Part shown: piece after piece, positions 63,583 through 64,000 of the stretch
Layout: each line of letters starts with the position of its first letter
Position numbering within the stretch: the first letter of the stretch is position 1
NCBI GenBank assembly: GCA_964438735.1
Contig: CAYTLW010000024.1
Coordinates: 13,248 to 77,247 of the forward strand
DNA: 64,000 nucleotides
Source of the DNA: CAYTLW01 sp964438735
Lineage (GTDB): Bacteria > Myxococcota_A > UBA9042
Direction: 5' to 3'
The notes under the pieces: model-generated
What the model was told of the DNA's origin: nothing
What the model saw: the letters and a program-made list of their open reading frames with translations, nothing else
The model's database searches: none
Made by a program: the position numbers and the translations under genes

Positions 63583-64000
63583 GCGGCGGGCGCGTCTCCG
63601 TGTCGCGATCGTTTGGGCGGCTGTCTTCCGGCTGGGGTCGGCGTGACGGCACTCTCGTTCCCGAGGGTCGTCGCTCGTTGCTGATGGGTTGGGCTTTGCC
63701 CGAACCCTTGCTGACGAATGGCCTTTGTCGCTCGTCGTTGATGACGATCATCCAACCTCTGTTCGTGCGTCAGGTCTGCCGCGGCGTGCCCCCCAAAGGA
63801 CGCCTCGTCCGGTGACCGGCGCCGGGGGTTTGCAGCACCGCGGCGCCAATGTCAAGGATGAGTTGGTCCGAAGTCCACTGCGTGCGCGCCTGCGCCATGT
63901 CATGCCCAGCGTTCGAACCTCCATCAACGTTCACGGGCATGGTCGCCAGGGCCATCGCAAGAACGATCAAGCTGAATCAGTAAGCTGAGGTCAAGGGAGC
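63583..64000. other. 418-bp end region without a supported gene
   Basis: Only short, Arg/Pro-rich shadow frames are seen. A minus-strand frame of 66 codons (63770-63970, TTG start) has a weakly signal-like start (MIVLAMALATMP) but no ribosome binding site or supporting codon pattern. A hairpin at 63686-63707 is listed separately. The gene beyond the window edge is not visible. Confidence 0.5.
63686..63707 (+). terminator. Hairpin downstream of the third P-domain/GGGWT gene
   Basis: GGGTTGGGC-TTT-GCCC-G-AACCC folds into a 9-bp stem with one bulged G and a 3-base loop, about 100 bp after the stop. No T-run follows, so it may instead be a processing or stabilising structure. TTGCTGATG and TTGCTGACG flank it. 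Confidence 0.3.

Noticed and set aside
63770..63970. 66-codon minus-strand frame at the window end
   Set aside because: TTG start, no ribosome binding site, no distinctive composition; too weak to call.

Overview
The window is about 64 kb of high-GC DNA with very dense coding. It carries many Cys-rich lipoproteins with Asp/Ala/Gly linkers, an Hank-type Ser/Thr kinase with a propeller domain, TonB/ExbBD genes, an MlaE/MlaD pair and giant secreted proteins. That mix is typical of a Gram-negative predatory or social bacterium of the Myxococcota (old Deltaproteobacteria). The lineage is an inference from gene content; there is no rRNA, tRNA, CRISPR array, phage or complete insertion sequence in view. 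A run of 100 N at 5204-5303, flanked by the same 55 bp on both sides, shows a draft assembly.

Layout. 1-463: 3'-truncated outer-membrane protein gene (minus). 849-3059: secreted P-domain/GGGWT protein. 3130-5885: kinase-propeller protein split by the assembly gap. 5907-7553 (minus): radical SAM enzyme. 14923 down to 7639 (minus): a seven-gene operon-like run, reading barrel protein, lipoprotein, outer-membrane protein, TonB-dependent receptor with its own TonB-like domain, ExbB, ExbD, TonB. 15009-18704 (minus): lipoprotein amidohydrolase fused to calcium-binding repeats and a lamin-tail-like domain. 18918-22532: a Tat-type lipoprotein and a membrane sulfatase-fold enzyme. 22495-24702 (minus): amino-acid permease with two UspA domains. 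24914-27142: C-type lectin plus GGGWT lipoprotein. 32072 down to 27124 (minus): ABC ATPase, ABC permease, membrane-anchored protein and a second radical SAM enzyme. 32212-34401 (minus): second P-domain/GGGWT protein. 34582-42918: a 2778-residue Cys-rich four-propeller protein. 42958-45222 (minus): polytopic membrane protein resembling glycosyltransferases. 45388-49058: MlaE, a degenerate MlaF-like ATPase, MlaD and a TPR-like lipoprotein. 48976-52149 (minus): parallel beta-helix lipoprotein. 52241-56262: three lipoproteins, the last two a tandem duplication. 56275-56469 (minus): a small basic protein. 56632-60722: DUF5916-like barrel protein, MORN-like secreted protein, CvpA-family protein. 60836-61396: sufT. 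61498-63582: third P-domain/GGGWT protein.

How it fits together. Most of the window serves the cell envelope and its outer surface: secreted or lipid-anchored adhesin-like proteins with lectin, fibrinogen-like, beta-helix and propeller domains; energised outer-membrane uptake; and lipid movement between membranes. The three P-domain/GGGWT paralogues recur roughly every 30 kb and share an N-terminal stalk with paired CxGC motifs. The strongest candidates for something undescribed are the giant four-propeller protein, the N-terminal stalk of the P-domain/GGGWT family, and the Mla-like operon whose ATPase subunit has lost its nucleotide-binding motifs.
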